NCBI RefSeq assembly: GCF_001708505.1
Contig: NZ_CP015992.1
Coordinates: 3,100,001 to 3,164,000, forward strand
Length of the DNA stretch: 64,000 nucleotides
Source of the DNA: Pseudomonas sp. TCU-HL1
GTDB lineage: Bacteria > Pseudomonadota > Gammaproteobacteria > Pseudomonadales > Pseudomonadaceae
Direction: 5' to 3'
The position numbers and the translations under genes are program-made. Positions 25,318 to 34,239 of the stretch are shown here, piece after piece. The notes below the pieces were generated by a model. The model saw nothing but the letters and a program-made list of their open reading frames with translations, was not told the origin of the DNA and searched no databases. Position 1 is the first letter of the stretch, and each line of letters starts with the position of its first letter.

Positions 25318-26331
25318 ATGACTCACAAAATCGCACTGACTTTCGAAGACGGCGTCACCCGGTTCATCGACGCCACCCCCAGCGAAACCGTGGCCGATGC
25401 GGCCTATCGCCAGGGCATCAACATCCCGCTGGACTGCCGTGACGGCGCCTGCGGCACCTGCAAATGCTTCGCCGAAGCCGGCCGCTACGACCTGGGCCAG
25501 GACTACATCGAGGACGCACTGAGCGAAGACGAAGCCGCCCAGGGCTACGTGCTCACCTGCCAGATGCGCGCCGAGAGCGACTGCGTGGTGCGCGTGCCGG
25601 CGTCCTCCGACGTCTGCAAGACCCAGCAGGCCAGCTTCGAGGCCAGCATCAGCGCGGTTCGCCAACTGTCCGACAGCACCATCGCGCTGTCCATCAAGGG
25701 CGAGGCCCTGAGCAAGCTGGCTTTCCTGCCGGGCCAGTACGTCAACCTCCAGGTGCCGGGCAGCGAGCAGACCCGCGCCTATTCCTTCAGCTCCCTGCAG
25801 AAGGGCGGTGAAGTCAGCTTCCTGATCCGCAACGTTCCCGGCGGCCTGATGAGCAGCTTCCTCACCGGACTGGCCAAGGCGGGCGACAGCATGTCCCTGG
25901 CCGGCCCGCTGGGCAGTTTCTACCTGCGCGATATCCGCCGTCCGCTGCTGCTGCTGGCCGGCGGCACGGGCCTCGCGCCCTTCACTGCGATGCTGGAAAA
26001 GATCGCGGAAGAGGGTAGCGAACACTCGTTGCACCTGATCTACGGCGTGACCCACGACCATGACCTGGTGGAGATGGACAAGCTGGAGGCCTTCGCCGCA
26101 CGCATTCCCAACTTCACCTTCAGCGCCTGCGTGGCCAGCCCGGACAGCAGCTACCCGCAGAAGGGCTACGTGACCCAGCACATTGCGCCCGGGCACCTCA
26201 ACGATGGCGACGTGGACGTCTACCTGTGCGGCCCGCCGCCCATGGTCGAAGCGGTCAGCCAGTACATCCGCGAGCAGGGCATCTCGCCCGCGAACTTCTA
26301 CTACGAGAAGTTCGCCGCCAGCGCCGCGTAA
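25318..26331 (+). CDS. benC: Benzoate dioxygenase reductase
   Basis: A 337-aa electron transfer protein. The N-terminal plant-type [2Fe-2S] ferredoxin domain carries Cys in CRDGACGTCKC and VLTCQM. The FAD domain has RAYSFSS and the NAD domain has LLAGGTGLAPF and CGPPPMVE. It passes electrons from NADH to BenA. ATG 25318 follows a weak GAGGG site. The gene ends just before a repeat cluster that separates it from benD. Confidence 0.97.
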   Translation: MTHKIALTFEDGVTRFIDATPSETVADAAYRQGINIPLDCRDGACGTCKCFAEAGRYDLGQDYIEDALSEDEAAQGYVLTCQMRAESDCVVRVPASSDVCKTQQASFEASISAVRQLSDSTIALSIKGEALSKLAFLPGQYVNLQVPGSEQTRAYSFSSLQKGGEVSFLIRNVPGGLMSSFLTGLAKAGDSMSLAGPLGSFYLRDIRRPLLLLAGGTGLAPFTAMLEKIAEEGSEHSLHLIYGVTHDHDLVEMDKLEAFAARIPNFTFSACVASPDSSYPQKGYVTQHIAPGHLNDGDVDVYLCGPPPMVEAVSQYIREQGISPANFYYEKFAASAA

Positions 26332-26335
26332 TTCA

Positions 26336-26432
26336 CCCCTCTCCCACGTGTGGGAGAGGGGCCGGGGGAGAGGGTAGTGCCACCGCACGGAATCCACCCT
26401 CTCCCCAACCCTCTCCCTGAAGGGAGAGGGGG
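26336..26432. repeat. CCCTCTCCC-type palindromic repeat between benC and benD
   Basis: Several inverted CCCTCTCCC / GGGAGAGGG blocks form nested hairpins, a common intergenic repeat of pseudomonads and xanthomonads. It sits inside the ben operon and could modulate mRNA stability or partial termination. Confidence 0.75.
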
Positions 26433-26488
26433 CTGATCCGTATCCCGGATCGAATCCGCGATACCAGAACCCAATTGCAGGGGCTGTC

Positions 26489-27265
26489 ATGAGCAAGAGA
26501 TTCCAAGACAAGGTCGCGCTAGTCACCGGCGCGGCGCAGGGTATCGGCCGCCGCGTGGTCGAGCGGCTGGTGGAGGAGGGCGCGCGCGTCGTCGCGGTGG
26601 ACCGTTCCGAGCTGGTCTTCGAGCTGCAGGACGAGCTGGGTGCCGACGTCGAGGTGTTGGCACTGACCGCCGACCTCGAACAGTTCGCCGAATGCCATCG
26701 CGTGGCCGCAGTCGCGGTGGAGCGCTTCGGCCGGCTGGACATTCTCATCAATAACGTGGGCGGGACCATCTGGGCCAAGCCTTACGAGCACTACCAGGAG
26801 CACGAGATCGAGGCCGAAGTGCGTCGCTCGCTGTTCCCGACCCTGTGGTGCTGCCACGCCGCACTGCCGTTCATGCTGGAGCAGGGCGCGGGCGCCATCG
26901 TCAATGTGTCCTCCATCGCCACCCGTGGGGTGAACCGTGTGCCCTACGGCGCCGCCAAGGGCGGGGTGAACGCGCTCACCGCGTGCCTGGCCTTCGAGAA
27001 CGCCGAGCGTGGCATCCGCGTCAACGCCACCGCGCCGGGCGGCACCGAAGCCCCACCGCGCCGCATCCCGCGCAACACGGCGCAGCAGAGCGAGCAGGAA
27101 AAAGGCTGGTACCAGCAGATCGTCGACCAGACGATCGACAGCAGCCTGATGAAGCGCTACGGCAGCATCGACGAACAGGCCGGCGCCATCCTCTTCCTGG
27201 CCTCCGACGACGCCTCCTACATCACCGGCGTGACCCTGCCGGTGGGCGGAGGTGACCTGGGCTGA
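26489..27265 (+). CDS. benD: 1,6-dihydroxycyclohexa-2,4-diene-1-carboxylate dehydrogenase
   Basis: A 258-aa short-chain dehydrogenase that oxidises and decarboxylates the benzoate dihydrodiol to catechol with NAD+. It has the nucleotide motif TGAAQGIGRR, NNVGG, the catalytic Ser in VNVSSIA and the YGAAKGG Tyr-Lys pair. The order benABC-D is conserved; here a repeat cluster of about 100 bp lies before it. An intergenic repeat follows before benK. Confidence 0.95.
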   Translation: MSKRFQDKVALVTGAAQGIGRRVVERLVEEGARVVAVDRSELVFELQDELGADVEVLALTADLEQFAECHRVAAVAVERFGRLDILINNVGGTIWAKPYEHYQEHEIEAEVRRSLFPTLWCCHAALPFMLEQGAGAIVNVSSIATRGVNRVPYGAAKGGVNALTACLAFENAERGIRVNATAPGGTEAPPRRIPRNTAQQSEQEKGWYQQIVDQTIDSSLMKRYGSIDEQAGAILFLASDDASYITGVTLPVGGGDLG

Positions 27266-27277
27266 AAACACCGTGGT

Positions 27278-27382
27278 GATGGGTTTCGCAGGCTCGCGGA
27301 ACGCCGCCCGACCCATCCTACGACGTGATCTTCCGCGGTAATGGGCATTTGTAGGATGGGTAGAGCGGAGCGAAACCCATCA
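27278..27382. repeat. GATGGGTTTCGC inverted repeat between benD and benK
   Basis: GATGGGTTTCGC at 27278 is mirrored by GCGAAACCCATC at about 27381, with internal GTAGGATGGG arms. It is a typical Pseudomonas intergenic repeat, and related GCGAAGCCCAAC forms are seen near 14255 and 34300. It is a second interruption in the ben cluster. Confidence 0.65.
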
Positions 27383-27444
27383 GGCCCACACAAACATATC
27401 TACCGGCCGGGCACCGTCACGCGCCCGTCCTGCGGTTTGTACAC

Positions 27445-27452
27445 AACAAAAA
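27445..27452 (+). promoter_or_regulatory. Hfq/Crc CA motif in the benK leader
   Basis: AACAAAAA within ACAACAAAAACAAAAGAG fits AAnAAnAA and lies about 18 nt before the benK ATG, next to the ribosome site. Confidence 0.6.
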
Positions 27453-27469
27453 CAAAAGAGACAGATGCC

Positions 27470-28801
27470 ATGCGAAAACTCGACGTACACGAGATCATCG
27501 ATAACGCGCGCTTCACGCCCTTCCACTGGATGGTGATGTGCTGGTGCGCCCTGCTGCTCATCTTCGACGGCTATGACCTGTTCATCTACGGCGTGGTCCT
27601 GCCGGTGCTGATGAAAGAATGGGGCCTGACCCCGCTGGAAGCCGGCGCCCTCGGAAGCTACGCGCTGTTCGGCATGATGTTCGGCGCACTGGCCTTCGGT
27701 TCCCTGGCCGACAAGATCGGGCGCAAGAAGGGCATCGCCATCTGCTTCGTGCTGTTCTCTGGTTTCACCGTGCTCAACGGTTTCACCAGCACACCGACCG
27801 AGTTCGGCATCTGCCGCTTCATGGCGGGCCTGGGTATCGGCGGGCTGATGCCCAACGTGGTGGCGCTGATGAATGAATACGCGCCGAAGAAACTGCGCAG
27901 CACCCTGGTCGCCATCATGTTCAGCGGCTACTCCCTGGGCGGCATGCTCTCCGCCGGCGTGGGCATCTACATGCTGCCGCGCTTCGGCTGGGAGGCGATG
28001 TTCTTCGCCGCCATCCTGCCACTTGTGCTGCTGCCGCTGATCCTCTGGTACCTGCCGGAATCCGTCGGCTTCCTGCTGCGCCAGGGCCGCACCGAGCAGG
28101 CTCGCGCCATCCTCAAGCGCGTGGCCCCCGAGCGTGAACTGTGTGACGACGACGAACTGCTCCTGGTGGAAACCAAGGTTCAGGGCGCGCCGGTACTGGA
28201 ACTGTTCCGTGAAGGCCGTGGCCTGCGCACCGTGATGATCTGGGTCGCGTTCTTCTGCTGCCTGCTGATGGTCTACGCCCTGAGCTCCTGGCTGCCGAAG
28301 CTGATGGCCAACGCGGGCTACAGCCTGGGTTCGAGCCTGTCCTTCCTGCTGGCCCTGAACTTCGGCGGCATGTTCGGTGCCATTGCGGGCGGCTTCCTCG
28401 GTGACCGCTTCAACCTGCCCAAGGTGGTAGCGGCATTCTTCATCGTCGCCGCCGTATCCATCAGCCTGCTGGGCTTCAAGAGCCCGACCCCGGTGCTCTA
28501 CCTGCTGATCGGCATCGCCGGTGCGACCACCATCGGCACCCAGATCCTGCTCTACGCCACCGCCGCACAACTCTACGGCCTGGCGTTCCGCTCCACCGGC
28601 CTCGGCTGGGCCTCGGGCATCGGCCGCAACGGTGCCATCGTCGGTCCGCTGCTGGGCGGCATGCTGTTGGGCATCAATCTGCCCCTGCAACTGAACTTCA
28701 TGGCCTTCGCCATCCCCGGCGCCATCGCCGCCGTGGCCATGTGCTTCGTGCATCAGCGCCAGCCCAAGGCTGTGCCGCTGACGACCGCCGCACAGGGCTG
28801 A
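27470..28801 (+). CDS. benK: Benzoate MFS transporter
   Basis: A 443-aa AAHS-family transporter with 12 membrane segments. Helix 1 has FDGYDLFIYGVVLPVLM, the loop 2-3 motif is SLADKIGRKKG, and the central loop and QRQPKAVP tail follow. The position between benD and benE supports benzoate uptake. ATG 27470 lies just after an A-rich leader. Confidence 0.9.
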   Translation: MRKLDVHEIIDNARFTPFHWMVMCWCALLLIFDGYDLFIYGVVLPVLMKEWGLTPLEAGALGSYALFGMMFGALAFGSLADKIGRKKGIAICFVLFSGFTVLNGFTSTPTEFGICRFMAGLGIGGLMPNVVALMNEYAPKKLRSTLVAIMFSGYSLGGMLSAGVGIYMLPRFGWEAMFFAAILPLVLLPLILWYLPESVGFLLRQGRTEQARAILKRVAPERELCDDDELLLVETKVQGAPVLELFREGRGLRTVMIWVAFFCCLLMVYALSSWLPKLMANAGYSLGSSLSFLLALNFGGMFGAIAGGFLGDRFNLPKVVAAFFIVAAVSISLLGFKSPTPVLYLLIGIAGATTIGTQILLYATAAQLYGLAFRSTGLGWASGIGRNGAIVGPLLGGMLLGINLPLQLNFMAFAIPGAIAAVAMCFVHQRQPKAVPLTTAAQG

Positions 28802-28838
28802 GCCTGACCTCGCGTTGCAACACTGGCCGGGAGGCAGC

Positions 28839-30053
28839 ATGCGCACCTTGTTCAAGGACTGTTCATTGTCCGCCGTGGTGGCGGGGTTCATCGCCACCAT
28901 GATTTCCTACGCCGGCCCCCTGGTGATCGTTTTCCAGGCGGCCGAGAGTGGCGGCATGCCGGCCGAACTGCTGTCCTCCTGGGTGTGGGCCATCTCCATC
29001 GGCAGCGGGGTGCTGGGGATCGTCCTCAGCCTGCGCTACCGGGTGCCGGTGATTATCGCCTGGTCGGCGCCGGGCTCGGCGCTGCTGGTGTCCATGTTGC
29101 CGGGCATCAGTGCCGGCGAGGCGGTGGGGGCTTACGTGATAGCCAACGCCATCATCCTGCTGGTGGGCCTGTCCGGTGCCTTCGACCGCATCGTCGGCAA
29201 GCTGCCGGCGGCTATTTCGGCGGCGATGCTGGCGGGCATCCTGTTCAGCTTTGGCACCCGGCTGTTCACCTCGCTCAAGGACGAACCGCTGATGGTGATG
29301 GCCATGTTCATCACCTACCTGCTGGTGCGGCGCCTGTCGCCGCGTTACGCCGTGATGGCCGTGCTGCTGGTGGGCTGCACCATCGCCGCCGGCAGCGGCC
29401 AGCTCAACACGTCGGCCCTGGTAATCGGCTTCGCCACGCCGGAATGGGTGACGCCGGCATTCACCTGGCACGGGCTGTTCAACATTGCGCTGCCGCTGGT
29501 GATGGTGGCCCTGACCGGACAGTTCGTGCCCGGCGTGGCGGTGCTGCGCAATGCCGGCTACCCGACCCCGGCGAGCCCGATCATCTCCGCCAGCGGCCTG
29601 GGCAGTCTGCTGCTGGCGCCCTTCGGTTGTCACGGCCTGACGCTGGCGGCCATCACTGCGGCCATCTGCACCGGCCGCGAGGCCCATGAGGACCCGGCCA
29701 GACGTTATGTCTCCGGTGTGGTGGGCGGGGTGTTCTACCTGCTGCTGGGCATCTTCGGCGCCACCCTGGTATCGATCTTCACCGCGCTGCCCAAGGAACT
29801 GATCGCGGCGCTGGCGGGCCTGGCGCTGTTCGGCGCCATCGCCAGTGCGCTGGCTGGTTCCATGGCCGTGCCAGAGGACCGCGAGGCTGCCCTGATCACC
29901 TTCCTGGTCACTGCGTCGGGCATGTCCTTCCTCGGTCTGTCGGCCGCGTTCTGGGGGCTGATCTTCGGCATCTTCGCCCACCTGCTGCTGACGGCCCGTC
30001 GTGTCCCCAAGGCTGCGCCGGAACGGGAGGAGGTACTCGAACCCAATCCCTGA
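28839..30053 (+). CDS. benE: Benzoate/H+ symporter of the BenE family
   Basis: A 404-aa membrane protein with about 12 hydrophobic segments of the BenE family, related to the nucleobase-transporter fold. It begins MRTLFKDCSLSAVVAGFIAT and contains SAPGSALL and ASPIISASGLGSLLLAPFGC. ATG 28839 has GGGAGG upstream and follows benK by 37 bp. It is a second inner-membrane benzoate importer in the same operon. Confidence 0.9.
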   Translation: MRTLFKDCSLSAVVAGFIATMISYAGPLVIVFQAAESGGMPAELLSSWVWAISIGSGVLGIVLSLRYRVPVIIAWSAPGSALLVSMLPGISAGEAVGAYVIANAIILLVGLSGAFDRIVGKLPAAISAAMLAGILFSFGTRLFTSLKDEPLMVMAMFITYLLVRRLSPRYAVMAVLLVGCTIAAGSGQLNTSALVIGFATPEWVTPAFTWHGLFNIALPLVMVALTGQFVPGVAVLRNAGYPTPASPIISASGLGSLLLAPFGCHGLTLAAITAAICTGREAHEDPARRYVSGVVGGVFYLLLGIFGATLVSIFTALPKELIAALAGLALFGAIASALAGSMAVPEDREAALITFLVTASGMSFLGLSAAFWGLIFGIFAHLLLTARRVPKAAPEREEVLEPNP

Positions 30054-30161
30054 CCTGAACCGGTGATGGAACGACTGCGGGAGCTGTCCGCAGCCATCGC
30101 CACACCTTCCCCGACTTGCGTGCATGGCCCCGAAAGAGGGTCGGCGGGGAAGCTTTGTCCC

Positions 30162-30169
30162 AATAAAAA
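30162..30169 (+). promoter_or_regulatory. Hfq/Crc CA motif before the porin gene
   Basis: AATAAAAA in CAATAAAAACAAGAGCGACG fits AAnAAnAA and ends about 13 nt before the porin start. Confidence 0.55.
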
Positions 30170-30182
30170 CAAGAGCGACGAA

Positions 30183-31442
30183 ATGACTAACACCACGAGC
30201 AAGCTTTCCGTAATGCTTTGCGCCGGCGTAAGCGCCGGCTTCGCCCAGGCCGCCGAGTCCGGTTTCATCGAGGACTCCACCGCGACCCTGCAGGCGCGCA
30301 ACTACTACTTCAGCCGCGACTTCTCCGACATCGTCGGCCCCAACAAGCAGTCCAAGGCCGAAGAGTGGGCCCAGGGCTTTATCCTCAACTTCAAGTCCGG
30401 CTACACGCCAGGTCCGGTGGGCTTCGGCCTCGACGCCATCGGCACCCTCGGCATCAAGCTCGACAGCAGCCCCGACCGGGTGAACACCGGCCTGCTACCG
30501 GTGCAGGAAGACGGCAAGGCGGCCGATGATTACAGCCGCCTCGGCGTGGCCGGCAAGATGCGTTTCTCGAAGACCGAGCTGAAAGTAGGGGAGCTGCAAC
30601 CCAACTTGCCGGTGTTGGTGTTCAGCGATATCCGCCTGCTGCCGCCGAGCTACCAGGGCGCGAGCATCACCTCCAACGAAATCGCCGGGCTGACCCTGCA
30701 GGGTGGCCACCTCACCAGCACCAGCCTGCGCAACGAGGCCGGTGACGACAAGATGCAGGCCATGCTCGGCCACCTGCCGCAGCGCCAGGCCTCCAGCGAC
30801 GCCTTCAACTACGCCGGCGCCGATTACGCCTTCAACGCCAACCGCACCACGCTCAGCGCCTGGTATGCGCAGCTGGAAGACATCTACGACCAGCGCTTCT
30901 TCGGCCTCAAGCACAGCGAGCCGGTGGGCAACTGGGTACTGGGTGCCAACGTCGGCTATTTCGACTCCAGCGAAGACGGCAAGAAACTGATCGGCGAGAT
31001 CGACAACCAGGCCTTCTTCTCGCTGCTGTCGGCCAAGCGCGGTGGCCACACCTTCTACGTCGGTTACCAGGCGATGTTCGGTGACAGCTCCTTCCCGCGC
31101 GTATTCGCCAACGTCAGCCCGCTGGGCAACGAAGTACCCACCTACGAGTTCGCCTTCGCCGACGAACGCTCCTGGCAGGTGCGCTACGACTACGACTTCG
31201 CTGCCCTCGGCATCCCCGGCCTGGTGGCCAGTACCCGCTACATCACCGGCGACAACGTGGACACCGGCAAGGGCTTCGAGGGCAAGGACCGGGAGCGCGA
31301 CCTGGACATCAGCTACGCCTTCCAGAACGGCGCCCTCAAGGGCCTTGGCGTGCGCGTGCGCAACGTTGCCGCGCGCTCCAACTACCGCACCGACATCGAC
31401 GAGAACCGGCTGATCCTGAGTTACACCTGGACGCTGTTCTGA
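30183..31442 (+). CDS. benF: OprD/BenF-family outer-membrane porin
   Basis: A 419-aa porin of the OprD family with a signal peptide (residues 1-24, ending FAQAAES) and the typical mature start GFIEDSTATLQARNYYFSRD. It ends with a terminal Phe (LSYTWTLF), as needed for barrel assembly. Its location at the end of the ben cluster indicates benzoate permeation through the outer membrane, as for BenF. Orthology beyond family and context is inferred. Confidence 0.88.
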   Translation: MTNTTSKLSVMLCAGVSAGFAQAAESGFIEDSTATLQARNYYFSRDFSDIVGPNKQSKAEEWAQGFILNFKSGYTPGPVGFGLDAIGTLGIKLDSSPDRVNTGLLPVQEDGKAADDYSRLGVAGKMRFSKTELKVGELQPNLPVLVFSDIRLLPPSYQGASITSNEIAGLTLQGGHLTSTSLRNEAGDDKMQAMLGHLPQRQASSDAFNYAGADYAFNANRTTLSAWYAQLEDIYDQRFFGLKHSEPVGNWVLGANVGYFDSSEDGKKLIGEIDNQAFFSLLSAKRGGHTFYVGYQAMFGDSSFPRVFANVSPLGNEVPTYEFAFADERSWQVRYDYDFAALGIPGLVASTRYITGDNVDTGKGFEGKDRERDLDISYAFQNGALKGLGVRVRNVAARSNYRTDIDENRLILSYTWTLF

Positions 31443-31483
31443 GATCGAGTGCCGCTGCCCGGCATGGGCACGGCCTGCTTTAC

Positions 31484-31586
31484 CTGTGGGGGCGATTTCA
31501 ATCGCCAAGCGGGCCGGAGGCCCGCCATGTTCAGGCCCAGATGGGGCAGCTGCGCTGCCCTTCGCGAATGAATTCGCCCCCACAGG
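31484..31586. repeat. REP palindrome pair after the ben cluster
   Basis: CCTGTGGGGGCGATTTCAAT is mirrored by an inverted copy ending CGCCCCCACAGG at 31586, with an internal GGGCAGCTGCGCTGCCC hairpin. It probably closes the ben transcript. Confidence 0.75.
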
Positions 31587-31619
31587 TTCTTGTACCCGCG
31601 ATGTAGAAGGAGCTTTTAA

Positions 31620-32483
31620 ATGCCCCGCAAACCCCTCGCCGCACTGCTGCTTGGCAGTGGCGGCGTGCTTTCCCTGATCGCCTTCCTGCTGACCAGTGGA
31701 TGGCTGATGGCCGTGTCGCTGGGCGCTATCGTTGCCGCTGGCCTGCTGTACCACCTTCAACCGCCGGTGGTGGTCGAGGTGCGCGTGGAGGTACCAGCGC
31801 GCGCGCCCGTCGCCCAGGTGATCGCGGCTGTCGAACCGGAGCCGGTGCGCATCCCCGCCAACACCCATCTGCAAGCGCCCTTGGGCGAGTTGCTAGACGC
31901 CATCCTCCATTGCGAAGCGGACATGCAGTACGCCAACTCACTGGCTCGCGCCGCCGGCGAGAAGGTCCAGCTGGGCGCCGACAGCATGCAGGCCACCGCC
32001 GGTGCCATTGGCGAACTGGACGCCTACATGGCGCATATCGGCCAGGTGTTCAATGAGCTGGGCAGCCAGTCCATGCGAATCGGCGCCATCGTCGGCAGCA
32101 TCCAGGACATCGCAAAACAGACCAACCTGCTGGCCTTGAACGCCGCCATCGAAGCGGCGCGCGCCGGTGCCCACGGGCGCGGCTTCGCTGTGGTGGCGGA
32201 TGAGGTGCGCAACCTGTCGCTGCGTGCCAATGAATCCAGCGGGCAGATTCGCCTGATCGCCGAGGGCCTGCAGAAGGCCGCCGAGGAGGCCAGGGCAGGC
32301 ATGGAACATGTCGGCGGTTCCACCCGCGCCGGGCTGGAGAAATCCGCTGCAGCCCTCCATGCCATGGGCGAGATGAGGGCGGGCGCGGCGGCGCGGGTCG
32401 AGATCGTCGAACGGATCGTCCAGCGCCTCGCCGCGCAGCGAGGGCTGGCACAGAGGATGGTGGGATTGCTGGAAGAGGGCTGA
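31620..32483 (+). CDS. Short methyl-accepting chemotaxis-like protein without ligand-binding domain
   Basis: A 287-aa protein: two adjacent membrane segments (about residues 5-26 and 28-46), a Pro/Val-rich linker, and a shortened MCP signalling domain. The highly conserved hairpin tip is complete: DIAKQTNLLALNAAIEAARA followed by GRGFAVVADEVRNLS. No periplasmic sensor domain or HAMP is present. The hairpin arms are shorter than in classical receptors. It could respond to membrane or cytosolic signals or form part of a non-chemotactic array. It follows the aromatic cluster but has its own ribosome site (AGGAG). Confidence 0.8.
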   Translation: MPRKPLAALLLGSGGVLSLIAFLLTSGWLMAVSLGAIVAAGLLYHLQPPVVVEVRVEVPARAPVAQVIAAVEPEPVRIPANTHLQAPLGELLDAILHCEADMQYANSLARAAGEKVQLGADSMQATAGAIGELDAYMAHIGQVFNELGSQSMRIGAIVGSIQDIAKQTNLLALNAAIEAARAGAHGRGFAVVADEVRNLSLRANESSGQIRLIAEGLQKAAEEARAGMEHVGGSTRAGLEKSAAALHAMGEMRAGAAARVEIVERIVQRLAAQRGLAQRMVGLLEEG

Positions 32484-32497
32484 CTCGCCCTCAGGCA

Positions 32498-33481
32498 TCA
32501 AGCGTTTACGTTGACTACTACGCGGCCGCGCACCTTACCGGCCAGCAGCTCGCCGGCTGCCGCGATGGCGTCGCCCAGGCCGATTTCGCGGGTGATGGCG
32601 TCCAGTTGGGCGATATCCAGGTCCCGTGCCAGGCGCTCCCAGGCTTCGATGCGTTCGACGCGCGGGCGGGTGACGCTGTTGATCCCCAGCAGGCTCACGC
32701 CGCGCAGGATGAAGGGCGCCACGGTGGCGGGTAAGTCCATGCCCTGGGCCAGTCCGCAGGCGGCCACGGCACCGTCGGCACGCAGCCCGGCGCAGACGTT
32801 GGCCAGGGTGTGGCTGCCCACCGAGTCGATGGCGGCCACCCAGCGTTCCTTGCCCAGCGGGCGGCCCGGTTCGGAAAGTTCGCTGCGGTCGATGATTTCG
32901 GCGGCGCCCAGGCCTTTGAGGTAGTCCACTTCACTGGTTCGACCGGTGGCGGCGACTACGCGGTAGCCCAGGCGGGCGAGCAGGGCGATGGCAAAGCTGC
33001 CCACACCGCCGTTGGCCCCGGTTACCAGCACATCGCCCTGGCCGGGCTTCAGGCCGTGGCGCTCCAGGGCCAGCAGACAGAGCATGGCGGTGTAGCCAGC
33101 GGTGCCGATGGCCATGGCCTGGCGAGGGGTGAAGGCGCTAGGCAACGGGATCAGCCAGTCGCCATTCAGGCGTGCCTTCTGCGCCAAGCCACCCCAATGA
33201 GTCTCACCCACCCCCCAGCCGTTGAGCAGTACCGCATCACCGGCCTGGTAATCCGGGTGGTTGCTGGCCTCCACCGTGCCGGCCAGATCAATGCCCGGCA
33301 CCATAGGGAACTGCCGCACCACCGGACTCTTGCCGGTGATGGCCAGGCCGTCCTTGTAGTTCAGCGTGCTGTAGTCCACACGGATCGTCACATCGCCTTC
33401 AGGCAGTTGCGCCTCATCAATCTGGGTATTGCGGGCGCGGTAACCGGCTTCGTCTTTCTCGATCAGGATTGCGTCGAACAT
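32498..33481 (-). CDS. acuI: Acrylyl-CoA reductase (YhdH/AcuI family)
   Basis: A 327-aa MDR-superfamily NADPH oxidoreductase of the YhdH/AcuI type, which reduces acryloyl-CoA to propionyl-CoA and detoxifies acrylate-type electrophiles. It has VDYSTLNYKDGLAI at the N-terminus, the nucleotide motif VTGANGGVGSFA, and RPRVERIEAWERL near the end. It lies downstream of the TetR gene on the same strand with an operator in the gap. The N-terminus MFDAILIEKDE fits family starts. Confidence 0.9.
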   Translation of the reverse strand: MFDAILIEKDEAGYRARNTQIDEAQLPEGDVTIRVDYSTLNYKDGLAITGKSPVVRQFPMVPGIDLAGTVEASNHPDYQAGDAVLLNGWGVGETHWGGLAQKARLNGDWLIPLPSAFTPRQAMAIGTAGYTAMLCLLALERHGLKPGQGDVLVTGANGGVGSFAIALLARLGYRVVAATGRTSEVDYLKGLGAAEIIDRSELSEPGRPLGKERWVAAIDSVGSHTLANVCAGLRADGAVAACGLAQGMDLPATVAPFILRGVSLLGINSVTRPRVERIEAWERLARDLDIAQLDAITREIGLGDAIAAAGELLAGKVRGRVVVNVNA

Positions 33482-33496
33482 GCTTGCACCTCCAAT

Positions 33497-33511
33497 TAGA
33501 CCAATCGTCTA
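33497..33511. promoter_or_regulatory. TetR operator upstream of acuI
   Basis: TAGAC-caatc-GTCTA, a perfect 5-bp-arm inverted repeat 16 bp before the acuI start. The same motif precedes the TetR gene. Confidence 0.7.
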
Positions 33512-33545
33512 TAAATAGGCCCGAAAAACCGCGCGCCCACTCGGG

Positions 33546-34178
33546 CTAGCGCGGCAATCCGGCCAGGAATCCTTTGAAGAAAACATCCAGCGGAACGTTG
33601 TCCCGCGTCAGCCGGGCGCGCAGCACGGCGCCTTCCCAACCGATCCAGAAGAACGCCGCCAGCCCATCGCAGTCCGCATTCACCGACAACTCGCCAGCAG
33701 TGCGGGCTTCGCGCAGGCATTGGGCCAGGCGGTCCTGCCAACTGCACAGGATGGCCTCCAGTTCCAGGCGGAAAGCCTCCGGCAGGATGGCCACTTCCTG
33801 GCCCAGGTTGCCCACCAGGCAGCCCCGGCAGAACTGGTGGCGGAGCATGCCGGCCTTGGCGTCCTCGACGAAGTTCTCGAGGCGTTGCAGCGGCGTCACG
33901 TCCTCTTGCAGCAGGTAACGGTCGAGCTTGTGGGCGAAGTAGCCGGCATAGCTCTCCAGCACCGCCTGCCCGAAGGCTTCCTTGCTGTCGAAGTAGTGAT
34001 AGAAGGAGCCCTTCGGCACGCCCACGCGCTTGAGCACGGCGTCGATGCCGGTGGACATGAAACCCTGCTCAGTGAGGATTTCCATGCCGCAGCGGATGAG
34101 TGCGGTACGGGTATCAGTGAAGTCGCGGTCAACCTTGGGCGGGCGGCCGCGACGGGGTCTGGGGTGGGCGTCGGTCAT
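33546..34178 (-). CDS. acuR: TetR-family repressor (AcuR-like)
   Basis: A 210-aa TetR repressor: helix-turn-helix at about 35-65 (GIDAVLKRVGVPKGSFYHYF) and a ligand domain with conserved cysteines in HQFCRGCLVGNLGQE. That motif occurs in AcuR/NemR-type sensors of acrylate or electrophiles. It is upstream of acuI on the same strand. Identical TAGAC-N5-GTCTA palindromes before both genes suggest it represses itself and acuI. Confidence 0.83.
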   Translation of the reverse strand: MTDAHPRPRRGRPPKVDRDFTDTRTALIRCGMEILTEQGFMSTGIDAVLKRVGVPKGSFYHYFDSKEAFGQAVLESYAGYFAHKLDRYLLQEDVTPLQRLENFVEDAKAGMLRHQFCRGCLVGNLGQEVAILPEAFRLELEAILCSWQDRLAQCLREARTAGELSVNADCDGLAAFFWIGWEGAVLRARLTRDNVPLDVFFKGFLAGLPR

Positions 34179-34191
34179 GGGGAATGGATTT

Positions 34192-34206
34192 TAGACTGGT
34201 CGTCTA
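34192..34206. promoter_or_regulatory. TetR operator upstream of acuR
   Basis: TAGAC-tggtc-GTCTA, 13 bp before the acuR start and matching the site before acuI. This indicates autoregulation. Confidence 0.7.
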
Positions 34207-34239
34207 GAAGGTCAATTGGTTGGACGTAGGAAAAATTGT

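Noticed and set aside
27380..28900. Long minus-strand frame opposite benK, and similar ones opposite pcaK, benE, benF and BCCT
   Set aside because: They mirror the codon bias of the real transporters and show no family motif, ribosome site or signal.
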